This document shows positions 42,296 through 51,900 of a stretch of 64,000 nucleotides of DNA, one piece after another. The stretch is from Paractinoplanes atraurantiacus (GTDB lineage Bacteria; Actinomycetota; Actinomycetes; Mycobacteriales; Micromonosporaceae). The notes under the pieces are model-generated. The model did no database searches. It saw only the letters and a program-made list of their open reading frames with translations, and was not told the DNA's origin. The DNA is taken from positions 926,786 through 990,785 of the forward strand of contig NZ_OBDY01000001.1 of the NCBI RefSeq assembly GCF_900215205.1, read 5' to 3'. A program made the translations under genes and the position numbers. Numbering within the stretch: position 1 is the first letter of the stretch; every line of letters begins with the position of its first letter.

Positions 42296-43801
42296 CTATC
42301 TGGTGGGTGTCCTGTTCGCCGCCGCGGCCGCCAGGGCCGCACTGAGCGTACGCCCATTGGTGCCCACCTCGGACCAGCCGGCGGCCAGCCCGACCGGTGT
42401 GCCGGGGACCAGGACCTGCCAGTTCTCGGCGTTCGTGGCGGCGGCCAGCCGGCGCGACACCTCGGCCGCCTGCGTTGTGCCGGCGCCCGGCAACACCACC
42501 ACGAACTCGTCGCCGGCGAACCGGGCCACGAAATCGCCGCGGCGCATCACCCTGTTCAGCACGCCGGCGATGCGCTGGAGCACGAGGTCGCCGCAATGGC
42601 GGCCGTGCCGGGCGTTCACCGCGGTGAAGCCGATCAGGTCGCACACGCCGACCGCGGCCCGCTCGCCCCGGGCCAGCAGAGCCGCCACGTAGCGTTCGAG
42701 CTGGCGGCGGTTGGGCAGGCCGGTCAGCGGATCGGTCAGCGTCTCGTCGCCGAAGCGGCCCGGGTCGCGCTGCGTCTCCTGGGCGTCGAGGCGGGCCGCG
42801 ACCCCGTCGAGATAGCCGTCGCGGAGCCGGTCGATGCGCTGGGCGGTCAGGCGGAACGCGTAACGGTCGGCGGCGTGCGCGGCGGCGTGGTCGCCCGCGG
42901 CCGCGTGGCAGATGCTGCGCAGCCGGGCCGGCTCGGCCGCGCCCAGCACCTCGGGCGCCACCGGCACGGCGTCCAGCATGGACAGCGCCACACCGGGCCG
43001 GCCACCGGCGATGGCCAGGCAGACGTTGCCCAGGTGGCGCAGGTCGCGGGTGCGGACGCTGTCGCCGCCGCCGGTCAGCCACTCGGACGCGTCGGCCTGG
43101 GTCTGCTCGCCGAGCGCGGCCCGGCGGGCCAGCGCGTAGCCGTACGCCGCCCGGCTGCCCGGGCGCAGCCGGCCCGCGCCGGCCGCGCCGTAGCGGGTCA
43201 GCTCGGCGTCGATGTCGCGTAGCACCCGCAGGCAGCCGTCGGTGTCGCCCTGATGGTCGAGGGAGACCGCGTTGCGCAGCCGGATGCCGGGCGCGGCGAA
43301 GATCTCGGGCGCCATGCCGGCCGCGGCGCCGACCTGCCGGGCCTGCTCGATCGCGGTCAGCGCGTGCCCGTGGAAGCCGAGGTAGGAGTACGCCATGGCC
43401 AGGTCGTGCCAGCCCCAGGCGGTCTCGGAGTCGTTGTCGCGCACCGCGGCCAGTGACCGTGAGGCCTGCACGAGGTGGGTCACGCCCCGGTCGAGGTTGC
43501 GCTCGAGGTGGGCGCCGAGGGCGGCGAAGGCGTGCATCTGGCCGCGCAGGTAGGGGTCGGGGATCTCGCGGACCGCGTTGTCGGCGGCCGACATCGCGGT
43601 CGCCAGCTCGGCCACGCGGCCGAGATTGATCAGCGCGCCGAAACGCTGCACCAGCGCGTAGGCCCGGGTCGTGGGATCGGTGGCCGTGGCGAGGACGCCG
43701 TCGAGGATCGGGAGCGCCTCGGCCGACCGGCCGTCCTGTTGCAGGGCGCCGGCCCGGTGCAGCTCGTCGACGTTCTCCGCGAGCTGGTCCAACCAACTCA
43801 C
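42296..43801 (-). CDS. GGDEF-domain protein with N-terminal TPR-like region
   Basis: A 501-residue protein. Residues 1-330 are helical TPR-like repeats (RAYALVQRFGALINLGRVAELATAM; LAMAYSYLGFHGHALTAIEQA). Residues about 340-490 are a GGDEF domain: LTDPLTGLPNRRQLERYV, VCDLIGFTAVNARHG, RFAGDEFVVVLPG. The signature is AGDEF and the helix motif is degenerate (NARHG in place of NDxxGH), so cyclic di-GMP synthesis is possible but not assured. GTG 43801 follows GGGAGG; the frame extends to 44710 as antisense of prmC. No EAL domain. Confidence 0.8.
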   Translation of the reverse strand: MSWLDQLAENVDELHRAGALQQDGRSAEALPILDGVLATATDPTTRAYALVQRFGALINLGRVAELATAMSAADNAVREIPDPYLRGQMHAFAALGAHLERNLDRGVTHLVQASRSLAAVRDNDSETAWGWHDLAMAYSYLGFHGHALTAIEQARQVGAAAGMAPEIFAAPGIRLRNAVSLDHQGDTDGCLRVLRDIDAELTRYGAAGAGRLRPGSRAAYGYALARRAALGEQTQADASEWLTGGGDSVRTRDLRHLGNVCLAIAGGRPGVALSMLDAVPVAPEVLGAAEPARLRSICHAAAGDHAAAHAADRYAFRLTAQRIDRLRDGYLDGVAARLDAQETQRDPGRFGDETLTDPLTGLPNRRQLERYVAALLARGERAAVGVCDLIGFTAVNARHGRHCGDLVLQRIAGVLNRVMRRGDFVARFAGDEFVVVLPGAGTTQAAEVSRRLAAATNAENWQVLVPGTPVGLAAGWSEVGTNGRTLSAALAAAAANRTPTR

Positions 43802-43861
43802 CAGGCGCCTCCCACCCGCGGCACGCGAACAGATCGCCGACCCGGCCGGTCGGCGCCGCAC

Positions 43862-44758
43862 GTGACGTTCGATGATTATGCCGTGGACCCGGACTCCGAA
43901 GACAGCTCCCGACCTCCGGTACGGACGCGGCTGAGCGAGGCGATCGCAGCGGCGGTCGCCGATCTCTCGGCGGCCGGGGTGGCGTCGCCCCGGGTCGACG
44001 CCGAGCTGCTGGCCGCGCACGTGCTGGAGCTTCCGCGCGGCCGTCTGCTGCTGGTGGACGGCATCCGGGCCGGCGAGCTGCACCGGTTCCGGACGCTGGT
44101 GGCCGAGCGGGCCCGGCGGATCCCGCTCCAGCATCTGCTCGGCACGGCCGCGTTCCGGCACGTGGAACTTTCCGTCGGCGACGGCGTTTTCGTCCCACGA
44201 CCCGAGACGGAGCTTCTCGCGGGCTGGGGCATCGAGCGCACGGAACCCGGCGCGACGGTGGTCGATCTGTGCAGCGGCTCGGGGGCGATCGCGATCTCGG
44301 TGGCCGACGAGAGCCGGGCCGCGCGGGTGGTCGCCGTGGAACGCTCGCCGGTCGCGCTGGGCTATCTGCGGCGCAACGCCGCCGCGTTCCCGGCCGTCGA
44401 GGTGGTCGAGGGCGACGTCACCGACCCCTCGCTTCTGTACGAGCTGCGCGGGGCCGTCGATGTGCTGCTCTGCAACCCGCCGTACGTGCCCGAGGGCACC
44501 CCGGTGCCGCCCGAGGTGGCCGACCACGACCCGGCCGAGGCGGTCTTCGGCGGCGCCGACGGGCTCACCGTCATCCGCGAGGTCGTGCTCCGCGCGGCCG
44601 GGCTGCTGAAACCCGGTGGTGTGGTGGGAATCGAGCACGACGACGTGCACGGCTCGGCGGTGCCGGAGCTGCTGCGGGCCGACGGCCGGTTCGCCGAGGT
44701 GGCCGCGCACGCCGATCTCGCGGGTCGCCCCCGGTACACGACGGCACGGCGCACCTGA
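43862..44758 (+). CDS. prmC: Release factor glutamine methyltransferase
   Basis: A 298-residue SAM methylase that modifies the GGQ glutamine of release factors. N-terminal helical domain (RLSEAIAAAVADLSAAGVASPRVDAELLAAHV), the SAM motif VVDLCSGSGAIAIS, and the catalytic NPPY in VLLCNPPYVPEG. The start is uncertain: GTG 43862 or GTG 43883, neither with a good ribosome site. Confidence 0.93.
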   Translation: MTFDDYAVDPDSEDSSRPPVRTRLSEAIAAAVADLSAAGVASPRVDAELLAAHVLELPRGRLLLVDGIRAGELHRFRTLVAERARRIPLQHLLGTAAFRHVELSVGDGVFVPRPETELLAGWGIERTEPGATVVDLCSGSGAIAISVADESRAARVVAVERSPVALGYLRRNAAAFPAVEVVEGDVTDPSLLYELRGAVDVLLCNPPYVPEGTPVPPEVADHDPAEAVFGGADGLTVIREVVLRAAGLLKPGGVVGIEHDDVHGSAVPELLRADGRFAEVAAHADLAGRPRYTTARRT

Positions 44759-44795
44759 TCGATGCGCCGCGGCGCATGGCAGACTGCACGGTGTG

Positions 44796-45440
44796 ATGCT
44801 CTACGACTGCCGTACCACCGCGGACCGGGATCGCGGCATCGCCGCCGCCGTCGAGGCGGTCAAGAGCGGTGAGCTGGTGGTGATGCCGACCGACACGGTC
44901 TACGGCATCGGCGCCGACGCCTTCACCCCGCACGCCATCACCGCCCTGCACCAGGCGCGCAGCGTCACCAGCCAGGTACCGCCGCCGGTGCTGGTCGGCT
45001 CGCGGCACACGCTCGACGGCCTGGTCTACTCGCTGCCCAAGGCGGCCCGCGAGCTGGCCGACGCGTTCTGGCCGGGCGCGCTCACCCTCTACGTCGAGCA
45101 TTCGCCCAGCCTCCAGTGGGACCTGGGCGACACCGGCGGGCAGGTCGCGGTGCGCATGCCGCTGCACCCGGTCGCCCTCGAGGTGCTGCGCGAGGTCGGC
45201 CCGATGGCCGTCACCACGGCCAACAAGACGGGCCGGCTGGCGCCGAACACCGCCGACGAGGCCCGCGACCAGCTGGAGTACGCGGTGCGGGTCTACCTCG
45301 AGGCGGGCCCCGCGCTCGACCCGGCGCCCAGCACCATCGTCGACGTGACCGGCGACGTGCCGCGGGTGCTGCGCAACGGCGCCGTCCCGTTCGAGAAGCT
45401 GCGCGATGTCGTGCCGGAGATCGTGGCGGCGGAGGGCTGA
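44796..45440 (+). CDS. YrdC/TsaC-domain protein with altered substrate motifs
   Basis: A 214-residue YrdC-fold protein. The fold signature is present (VVMPTDTVYGIGADAFT; FWPGALTLYVE; VRMPLHPVALEVL; GPMAVTTAN). However, the KxR motif that binds threonine and ATP in TsaC/Sua5 reads QARSVTSQ here, and the usual SxN is TAN. It may therefore be weak or inactive in making threonylcarbamoyl-AMP for tRNA t6A, with the second Sua5 at 46032 doing that job. ATG 44796, or GTG 44793 one codon earlier. Downstream of prmC. Confidence 0.78.
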   Translation: MLYDCRTTADRDRGIAAAVEAVKSGELVVMPTDTVYGIGADAFTPHAITALHQARSVTSQVPPPVLVGSRHTLDGLVYSLPKAARELADAFWPGALTLYVEHSPSLQWDLGDTGGQVAVRMPLHPVALEVLREVGPMAVTTANKTGRLAPNTADEARDQLEYAVRVYLEAGPALDPAPSTIVDVTGDVPRVLRNGAVPFEKLRDVVPEIVAAEG

Positions 45441-45441
45441 C

Positions 45442-46035
45442 GTGGAGCCGTTCACCGTCCTGCACATCTGCATGGGAAACATCTGCCGCTCGCCGATGGC
45501 CGAGCGCCTGTTCGCCCGCGCCGTCCGCGACCGCGCCGGCGAGGACGGCGAAAAGCTGGTCCGCAGCCTGAGCGCCGGCACCGGCGGCTGGCACGAGGGC
45601 GAGGAGATGAATCCGCCCGCGGCCCGCCAGGTGCGGGCCCGGGGCGGCGCGGCCGAGGGCTTCGCGGCCCGCAAGCTGCGCGGCGACTTCATCGACGAGG
45701 CCGACCTGATCCTCACCGCCACCGCCGACCAGCTCGACTACGTGGTCGCGCTGCGCCCCGAGGCGGCGTCGCGCACCTTCGTGACCGGCGAGTTCGGCCG
45801 GCTGCTGCCCGGGGTCGACGCGTCGCGCCTGCCGTCCGGTGCTCTGCGTGTCGACGCTGTGCACGCCCGCGGCGTGGCGATCGTCGAGGAGGTGGCCCGG
45901 CTGCGCGGCGACGACGCGCCGCGCGAGGGCGACGACCTCGACGACCCGTGGGGCCGCGGCGACCAGACCTTCCAGCGCATCGGCAACGAGATCGAGGACA
46001 CCACGGTCCCGTTCGCCTCCCTGCTCCTGCCGTGA
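45442..46035 (+). CDS. Low-molecular-weight protein tyrosine phosphatase
   Basis: A 197-residue phosphatase. P-loop CMGNICRSPMAERL (CxxxxCRS type, Cys 11 region), and the late DDLDDPWGRGDQTF with the Asp-Pro general acid. It removes phosphate from phosphotyrosine or, in arsenate-reductase relatives, handles small substrates. A longer C-terminus than the classical 150-residue enzymes. GTG start 2 bp after the YrdC gene; stop overlaps the Sua5 start (GTGA). Confidence 0.87.
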   Translation: MEPFTVLHICMGNICRSPMAERLFARAVRDRAGEDGEKLVRSLSAGTGGWHEGEEMNPPAARQVRARGGAAEGFAARKLRGDFIDEADLILTATADQLDYVVALRPEAASRTFVTGEFGRLLPGVDASRLPSGALRVDAVHARGVAIVEEVARLRGDDAPREGDDLDDPWGRGDQTFQRIGNEIEDTTVPFASLLLP

Positions 46036-46991
46036 CCGGCGCCATCGTCCGCCCCGACGCCGAGGGGCTGCGCCGTGCCGTCGAGGTGCTGCGGGCCGAG
46101 TCGGTGGTGGCGTTCCCGACCGAGACCGTCTACGGGCTGGGCGCGAACGCGTTCTCGGCCAAGGCGATCGGCGAGATCTACCGGCTGAAGAACCGGCCGT
46201 CCTGGAACCCGCTGATCGTGCACGTGGCCAACGTCGAGGCGGCCCGCGAGCTGACCTCGTCCTGGCCGTCGCTCGCCAACGACCTGGCCGCGCAGTTCTG
46301 GCCGGGTCCGCTCACCCTCGTGCTGCCCCGCGCCCGCCACCTCGCCGGTGTCGGCGCCGGCGACGACACCATCGCGATCCGCGTCCCGGACCACGAGGTG
46401 GCGCTGAGCCTGCTCGAGGCGTCGCAGCTGCCGCTGGCCGCGCCGAGCGCCAACCGCTCCGAGTCGATCTCGCCCACCACCGCCGCCCACGTGGTGCGCA
46501 GCCTGCCCGAGGTGCCGCTCGTGCTCGACGGCGGGCCGAGCTCGTGGGGGATCGAGTCGACGGTGCTCAGCCTCGTGGGTGAGGAGCCCGCGCTGCTGCG
46601 CCCGGGTGCGCTGCCTCTGCGTACCCTCCGGGAAGTGACCGGGACCATCCGCCTGCCCGACGCCGGACCGGCGGACGGCGCGGCCCGTCCGTCACCCGGG
46701 ATGAGCCGGCGGCACTACGCGCCGAAGGCCCGGCTGATCCTGGCCAAGGACGTGCGCGACGTCGACCGCTCCGAGCTGGCCGAGCCGGTCGGGGTGCTGA
46801 CGTACGAGACCGCGGACGTGCCGGGCGCCGAGATGCTCTCGGGCGACCCGGCCGAGTACGCGGCCGACCTCTACGCGGCCCTGCACCGGCTGGACGACGC
46901 CGGCGTGGCGACGATCCTGGTGCAGGAGCCGCCGCAGACCGAGGACTGGCTCGCCGTCCGCGACCGCCTCACCCGCGCGGCGGCGAAGTAG
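46032..46991 (+). CDS. L-threonylcarbamoyladenylate synthase, long Sua5 type
   Basis: A 319-residue Sua5/YwlC protein that makes threonylcarbamoyl-AMP for the t6A37 modification of ANN-decoding tRNAs. YrdC domain with intact motifs: FPTETVYGLGANAF, YRLKNRPSWNPLIVHV (KxR), LAAPSANRS (SxN). Linker PSPGMSRRHYAPKA, then the C-terminal Sua5 domain. GTG 46032 overlaps the phosphatase stop. The gene is the complete copy in a three-gene run with a motif-poor paralogue. Confidence 0.92.
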   Translation: MTGAIVRPDAEGLRRAVEVLRAESVVAFPTETVYGLGANAFSAKAIGEIYRLKNRPSWNPLIVHVANVEAARELTSSWPSLANDLAAQFWPGPLTLVLPRARHLAGVGAGDDTIAIRVPDHEVALSLLEASQLPLAAPSANRSESISPTTAAHVVRSLPEVPLVLDGGPSSWGIESTVLSLVGEEPALLRPGALPLRTLREVTGTIRLPDAGPADGAARPSPGMSRRHYAPKARLILAKDVRDVDRSELAEPVGVLTYETADVPGAEMLSGDPAEYAADLYAALHRLDDAGVATILVQEPPQTEDWLAVRDRLTRAAAK

Positions 46992-48426
46992 CACCCTTGG
47001 CGATGTTGCGGGCCATGCCGCTGAAGATGATGCCGTGGAAGGGCAGCACCGAGGCCCAGTAGGCGTGACCGGCCAGGCCGCGCGGCAGGAAGACGGCGCG
47101 CTGGCGGTAGACGCTGCGGCCCTCGCCGTCGGCCGAGGCGCACATCTCCAGCCAGGCCCGGCCCGGCACGCGCATCTCGGCCCGCAGGCGCAGCAACTTG
47201 CCGGGCTGGATCTCCTCGACCCGCCACCAGTCCAGGGCCTCGCCGACCCGCAGGTGGTGCTGGTCGCGGCGGCCGCGGCGCAGGCCGACGCCGCCGGCCA
47301 GGCGGTCGAGCCAGCCGCGCACCGACCAGGCCAGGGGGAACGAGTACCAGCCGTTCTCACCGCCGACGCCCTCGATGACCCGCCAGAGGGCCTCGACGGG
47401 CGCGTCGACCGGCCTCGACCGCTCGTCGACATAGACGCTGCCACCCGACCAGTCGGGGTCCGACGGCAGCGGTTCGGCGGCGGCGTCGCGCCCGGCCGCG
47501 TCGGCCCACCGGGTCTCCACGTTCGCGTCCCGGATCTTGCCGAGGGCGTAGCGGACGGCTTCGTCGAAACCGATCGGCTTCTCCGCGTCGAACTGCGCGA
47601 TGTCGTTCTCGTGGGCCACGGCCTCGTGGATCAGGCTGGCCACCAGCGGCCGGGCGATGGCGTTGGGCACCGGGGTGACCAGGCCGACCCAGTGGGCCGA
47701 CAGCCACGGGCTCAGCGGCTTCAACGGCACGATCACGCGGCGGCGCAGGCCGGCCACCTTCGCGTAGCGCTGCATCATCTCGGCGTACGTGAGGACGTCC
47801 GGGCCGCCGATGTCGAAGGCGCGGTTGACCGACGACGGCATGCTGGCCGACACGATGAGATAGCGCAGCACGTCACGCACGGCGATGGGCTGGATCCGGT
47901 TGCGCACCCAGCGTGGCGTCACCATGACCGGCAGGCGCTCGGTCAGATAGCGCAGCATCTCGAACGAGGCCGAGCCCGATCCGATGATCACCGGGGCCCG
48001 CAGGACCGTGGTCGGCACGCCGCCGGCCAGAAGGATCCGTGCCACCTCGGCGCGCGAGCGGAGATGTGCGCTTGCTTTTTCGCCGGCCGGTGGTTCCGGG
48101 CCGCCGAGGTAGATGATTCGCCTTACCCCGGCCTTCCGGGCGGCCGCGGCGAAATTCTCCGCCGCCCGCCGGTCGCGTTTCTCGAAATCGCGGCGGCCGA
48201 GCGAATGCATGAGGAAATACGCGACCTCTATGCCCTCGAAGGCCTTTGTGAGCGATTCCGGATCCTCCAGATCACCCTCGACGATCTCGGCCCGGCCGGC
48301 CCACGGAACATCCCGCAGGCGGCCCGGCCCGCGGGTCAGACATCGCACCTCGTGGCCGGCCTCGAGCAGTCGCGGCGCCAGCCGCCCGCCGATATAGCCG
48401 GTCGCACCCGTCACCAAGCAGCGCAT
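46969..48426 (-). CDS. SDR epimerase fused to DUF2867
   Basis: A 485-residue protein. N-terminal NAD(P)-binding atypical short-chain dehydrogenase (CLVTGATGYIGGRLAPRLLEAGHEV; YFLMHSLG; RIIYLGG), about residues 1-310. C-terminal DUF2867 (VYVDERSRPVDAPVEALWRVIEGVGGENGWYSF; WWRVEEIQPGKLLRLRAEMRVPG; ASVLPFHGIIFSGMARNI), a START-like fold. The pair is frequent in actinobacteria; substrate unknown. Overlaps Sua5 tail-to-tail by 23 bp. Confidence 0.88.
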   Translation of the reverse strand: MRCLVTGATGYIGGRLAPRLLEAGHEVRCLTRGPGRLRDVPWAGRAEIVEGDLEDPESLTKAFEGIEVAYFLMHSLGRRDFEKRDRRAAENFAAAARKAGVRRIIYLGGPEPPAGEKASAHLRSRAEVARILLAGGVPTTVLRAPVIIGSGSASFEMLRYLTERLPVMVTPRWVRNRIQPIAVRDVLRYLIVSASMPSSVNRAFDIGGPDVLTYAEMMQRYAKVAGLRRRVIVPLKPLSPWLSAHWVGLVTPVPNAIARPLVASLIHEAVAHENDIAQFDAEKPIGFDEAVRYALGKIRDANVETRWADAAGRDAAAEPLPSDPDWSGGSVYVDERSRPVDAPVEALWRVIEGVGGENGWYSFPLAWSVRGWLDRLAGGVGLRRGRRDQHHLRVGEALDWWRVEEIQPGKLLRLRAEMRVPGRAWLEMCASADGEGRSVYRQRAVFLPRGLAGHAYWASVLPFHGIIFSGMARNIAKGATSPPRG

Positions 48427-48506
48427 AACTGCAGACTGTGCCCGCCGAAGGGGCCCGATAAGCCATATGCTCGATTTCGGCAGCGTTGCCTACCTGGGGA
48501 GGGCGC

Positions 48507-49796
48507 GTGGACAAGTTCTGGGGGCCGGACTTCGCCGCGCTCGAGCGGGCCGATCCGGAGATCGCCGGGGTCCTGATCGGCGAGCTGGAACGCCAGCGCG
48601 GCGGGCTTCAGCTGATCGCCAGCGAGAACTTCACGTCGCCCGAGGTGCTGACCGCGCTCGGCTCCACGCTGGCCAACAAATACGCCGAGGGCTACCCGGG
48701 CCGCCGCTACTACGGTGGGTGTGCCGAGGCCGATCGCGCTGAGGAGCTGGCCGTCTCGCGCGCGTGCGATCTGTTCGGCGCCGACCACGCCAACGTGCAG
48801 CCCCACTCGGGCACCTCGGCCAACCTGGCCGCCTACGCCGCGCTGGCCGAGCCCGGCGACACCGTGCTCGCGATGGAGCTGCCGCACGGCGGCCACCTGA
48901 CGCACGGCAGCCGGGTCAACTTCTCCGGCAAGTGGTTCCACCCGGTCGGCTACCGGGTCACGCCGAACACCGAGGAGATCGATTACGACGAGGTACGCGA
49001 CCTCGCGCGGGCCCATCATCCGAAGCTGATCATCTGCGGGGCCACCTCGTACACCCGGGCCATCGACTTCGCGACCTTCCGCGAGATCGCCGACGAGGTC
49101 GGCGCCTACCTGCTGGTCGACGCCGCGCACTTCATCGGCCTGGTGGCCGGCCGGGCGGTGCCGTCGCCCGTCCCGTACGCCGACGTCGTCACCTGCACCA
49201 CCCACAAGGTCCTCCGCGGGCCGCGCGGCGGCCTGATCCTGTGCCGCGACGAGCTGGCCGAGCGGATCGACCGGGCCGTCTTCCCGTTCAGCCAGGGCAG
49301 CCCGATGATGCACGCCATCGCGGCCAAGGCGGTGGCGCTGCGGCTGGCCGCGCTTCCGGACTTCCAGGGGTACGCCCGCCAGGTCGTCAAGAACGCGCAG
49401 GCGCTGGCCGCCGGGCTGGCCGCCGAGGGGATGCGCCCGGTCTCCGGCGGCACCGACACCCACCTCGCGCTGGCCGACCTCACCGGCCTCGGCGTGACCG
49501 GCCGGGACGCCGAGGCCCGCTGCGACCAGGCCCGCATCAGCCTGAACAAGAACGCCATCCCGTACGATCCGCAGCGTCCGGCGATCGCGTCGGGCATCCG
49601 GGTCGGATCGCCGAGCGTGACGACCCAGGGCATGCGGGAGGGTGAGATGCGGCAGATCGCCGGGCTGATCGGCGTCGCGGTGCGCAGCGATCCGGAGACG
49701 GGCGCGGGCGCGGCGCGGCTGGCCGGCGCCGCGGCCGAGGTGGCCGATCTCGTGGCCCGCTTCCCCGCCTACGCTCGGCAGGAGGTGATGGCGTGA
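48507..49796 (+). CDS. glyA: Serine hydroxymethyltransferase-family protein
   Basis: A 429-residue PLP enzyme of the GlyA family: LQLIASENFTSPEV, NKYAEGYPGRRYYGGC, VQPHSGTSANLAAY, and the PLP lysine in TCTTHKVLRGPRGG. It interconverts serine and glycine with tetrahydrofolate. GTG 48507 follows GGGGAGG. It lies just before the ATP synthase genes, an actinobacterial arrangement; many of these genomes have a second glyA, so this may be a paralogue. Confidence 0.93.
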   Translation: MDKFWGPDFAALERADPEIAGVLIGELERQRGGLQLIASENFTSPEVLTALGSTLANKYAEGYPGRRYYGGCAEADRAEELAVSRACDLFGADHANVQPHSGTSANLAAYAALAEPGDTVLAMELPHGGHLTHGSRVNFSGKWFHPVGYRVTPNTEEIDYDEVRDLARAHHPKLIICGATSYTRAIDFATFREIADEVGAYLLVDAAHFIGLVAGRAVPSPVPYADVVTCTTHKVLRGPRGGLILCRDELAERIDRAVFPFSQGSPMMHAIAAKAVALRLAALPDFQGYARQVVKNAQALAAGLAAEGMRPVSGGTDTHLALADLTGLGVTGRDAEARCDQARISLNKNAIPYDPQRPAIASGIRVGSPSVTTQGMREGEMRQIAGLIGVAVRSDPETGAGAARLAGAAAEVADLVARFPAYARQEVMA

Positions 49797-50293
49797 AGCG
49801 CTCCAAGGAAATCGAGGTCGAGCCGTACGACCCCGCGCTCGACCCGACTCTGAAGGAGACCGGCGACGAGGACGACCTCCCGCTGCCGGACCTGCCGCCG
49901 CTGCCCGCCGACCCGCGCTGGCGGGTGGCTCACCTGCCGTTCCTGACGACCGTCGCCTTCGCGTTGCTGCTGTTCGCGGCCTCGGCCGGCTTCCTGGTCG
50001 ACGGCGCCCCGGCCGGCCTGGGCGCCGCAATTGGCGTGCTGATAGTGACGATCAGCTATACGATGTCGACATTGGTGATCGCCTGGGCCGACACGGTGCG
50101 GCCGGCGCTGCTGATGCCGCTCGCGCTGCTGACCTACGTGCTGAAGTACTCGGTTCTCGGTGTGGTCCTGGCCTACGGGGTCACGAGCGACTGGCAGGGC
50201 AAGGACGCGCTCGGCTGGGGGATCGTCGCGGGCGTGGTCGTGTGGACGGCCGTGCAGGCGTGGTGGATTCACCGCGTCAGTCGCTCAAAGTGA
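49793..50293 (+). CDS. Membrane protein upstream of the ATP synthase operon
   Basis: A 166-residue protein with an acidic Pro-rich N-terminus (about 1-45) and four hydrophobic helices (FLTTVAFALLLFAASAGFLV; GLGAAIGVLIVTISYTMSTLVI; LLMPLALLTYVLKYSVLGVVLAYG; GWGIVAGVVVWTAVQAWWI). GTGA overlap with glyA. Position and topology resemble the AtpI-like proteins before atpB; assignment is tentative. Confidence 0.65.
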   Translation: MKRSKEIEVEPYDPALDPTLKETGDEDDLPLPDLPPLPADPRWRVAHLPFLTTVAFALLLFAASAGFLVDGAPAGLGAAIGVLIVTISYTMSTLVIAWADTVRPALLMPLALLTYVLKYSVLGVVLAYGVTSDWQGKDALGWGIVAGVVVWTAVQAWWIHRVSRSK

Positions 50294-50502
50294 TCATCTA
50301 ACGGCCGTTTGCGCTCGTCAGCGTCCCTTTCGTGGTTTGTTGACCTCGAAACGGTGACGTGAACGGCCGTGGCGTGTCAGGTTATGGCGAAGGGGGAGTA
50401 CCGTGTCCTTCCAGTTGCGCGACCCCTGACGCCTGGACAACTGCGGTTGTGCGGGGGGCCGCGCTTAGCCTTGTCTTTCCTGCTGATATCGTTCGGGCCG
50501 TC

Positions 50503-50736
50503 ATGACCGGTCAAGAACCTCCCAGGAATCCCCAGGACGACGACGGTCCGCCTCCGCCCGATACGGGCATGGGAATGACTGCCGTCGCCTACCTCATCGC
50601 GGGGATGTTGGTTTGGGGAGGGATCGGTTTGCTGGTCGACCACTGGGTCGGGACCAAGGGCATTTTCGCCGGCATCGGCGCGGTCGTTGGTATCGGCGGC
50701 GGTGTCTACCTCATCGTGCGCCGTCTCGGCGCCTGA
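50503..50736 (+). CDS. AtpZ/AtpI-type ATP synthase accessory protein
   Basis: A 77-residue protein: a short acidic, Pro-rich start, then two membrane helices (MTAVAYLIAGMLVWGGIGLLVDHWVG; GIFAGIGAVVGIGGGVYLIV). It matches the AtpZ/AtpI family that assists c-ring assembly or ion supply. ATG 50503 chosen; upstream frame is non-coding. The preceding 209-bp gap should hold the ATP synthase promoter but no box pair is certain. Confidence 0.75.
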   Translation: MTGQEPPRNPQDDDGPPPPDTGMGMTAVAYLIAGMLVWGGIGLLVDHWVGTKGIFAGIGAVVGIGGGVYLIVRRLGA

Positions 50737-50751
50737 CAGGAAAGGGCTACG

Positions 50752-51546
50752 GTGACCGGTCAGTCGACAGTCCTCGCGGCGGACGTTCCGTTCCCGCCGA
50801 GCGTCGAGGATTTCTACCTGCCCAGCATCGTGCCGTGGGGCGGGCACGACAGCTACTGGTTTACCAAGATCACTGCGCTCCTGTGGATCTCGGTTGCGCT
50901 GATCATCATCTTCTTCCTGGTCACGTACCGGAAGCCCAAGCTGGTTCCGACCAAGAAGCAGTGGATCGCCGAGAGCATCTACGGCTTCGTGCGGAACAAC
51001 ATCGCGGTCGACATGCTCGGCAAGCGGGGCATCAACTTCGCGCCGTACCTGACGACGCTGTTCGTCTTCATCCTGATCATGAACTTCTGGGCCATCGTGC
51101 CCTTCGCGCAGATCTCGCCGAACTCGCACATCGCCTTCCCGGCCGTGCTCGCGGTGATCAGCTACGTGATGTTCATCTACATCGGCATGAAGCACCACGG
51201 CGGCCTCAAGTACTTCAAGCACGCTCTGATCCCGCCCGCGCCGTGGTTCATCCTGCCGCTGCTGATCCCGATCGAGTTCTTCTCGACCTTCATCGTCCGG
51301 CCGTTCTCGCTCGCCGTCCGTCTCTTCGCCAACATGTTCGCCGGCCACATGCTGCTGCTGGTGTTCACGCTGGGCGGCTTCGCGATGCTGAACGCCAACG
51401 TGTGGTTCGCGCCGTTCTCGGTCGTGTCGTGGGCGATGACCATCGCCCTGACCTTCCTGGAGTTCCTGGTCATCTGCCTCCAGGCCTACGTCTTCACCGT
51501 GCTGACCGCGAGCTACGTCCAAGGCGCGCTCGCCGACGAGCACTGA
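50752..51546 (+). CDS. atpB: ATP synthase F0 subunit a
   Basis: A 264-residue membrane subunit forming the proton half-channels. The essential arginine is Arg 190 in PFSLAVRLFANMFAGH; the C-terminal helix has FLVICLQAYVFTVLTASYV. GTG start 15 bp after atpZ. Confidence 0.96.
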   Translation: MTGQSTVLAADVPFPPSVEDFYLPSIVPWGGHDSYWFTKITALLWISVALIIIFFLVTYRKPKLVPTKKQWIAESIYGFVRNNIAVDMLGKRGINFAPYLTTLFVFILIMNFWAIVPFAQISPNSHIAFPAVLAVISYVMFIYIGMKHHGGLKYFKHALIPPAPWFILPLLIPIEFFSTFIVRPFSLAVRLFANMFAGHMLLLVFTLGGFAMLNANVWFAPFSVVSWAMTIALTFLEFLVICLQAYVFTVLTASYVQGALADEH

Positions 51547-51580
51547 GTTCCTTTCAAGCACGTCCTTGCACCACCAGTAA

Positions 51581-51871
<291 letters not shown>

Positions 51872-51900
51872 GCCCCCCTTCCCGCGCTGCGGAGGTCTGA

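Noticed and set aside
43802..44710. N-terminal extension of the GGDEF protein
   Set aside because: It is exactly antisense to prmC; GTG 43801 has GGGAGG in place.
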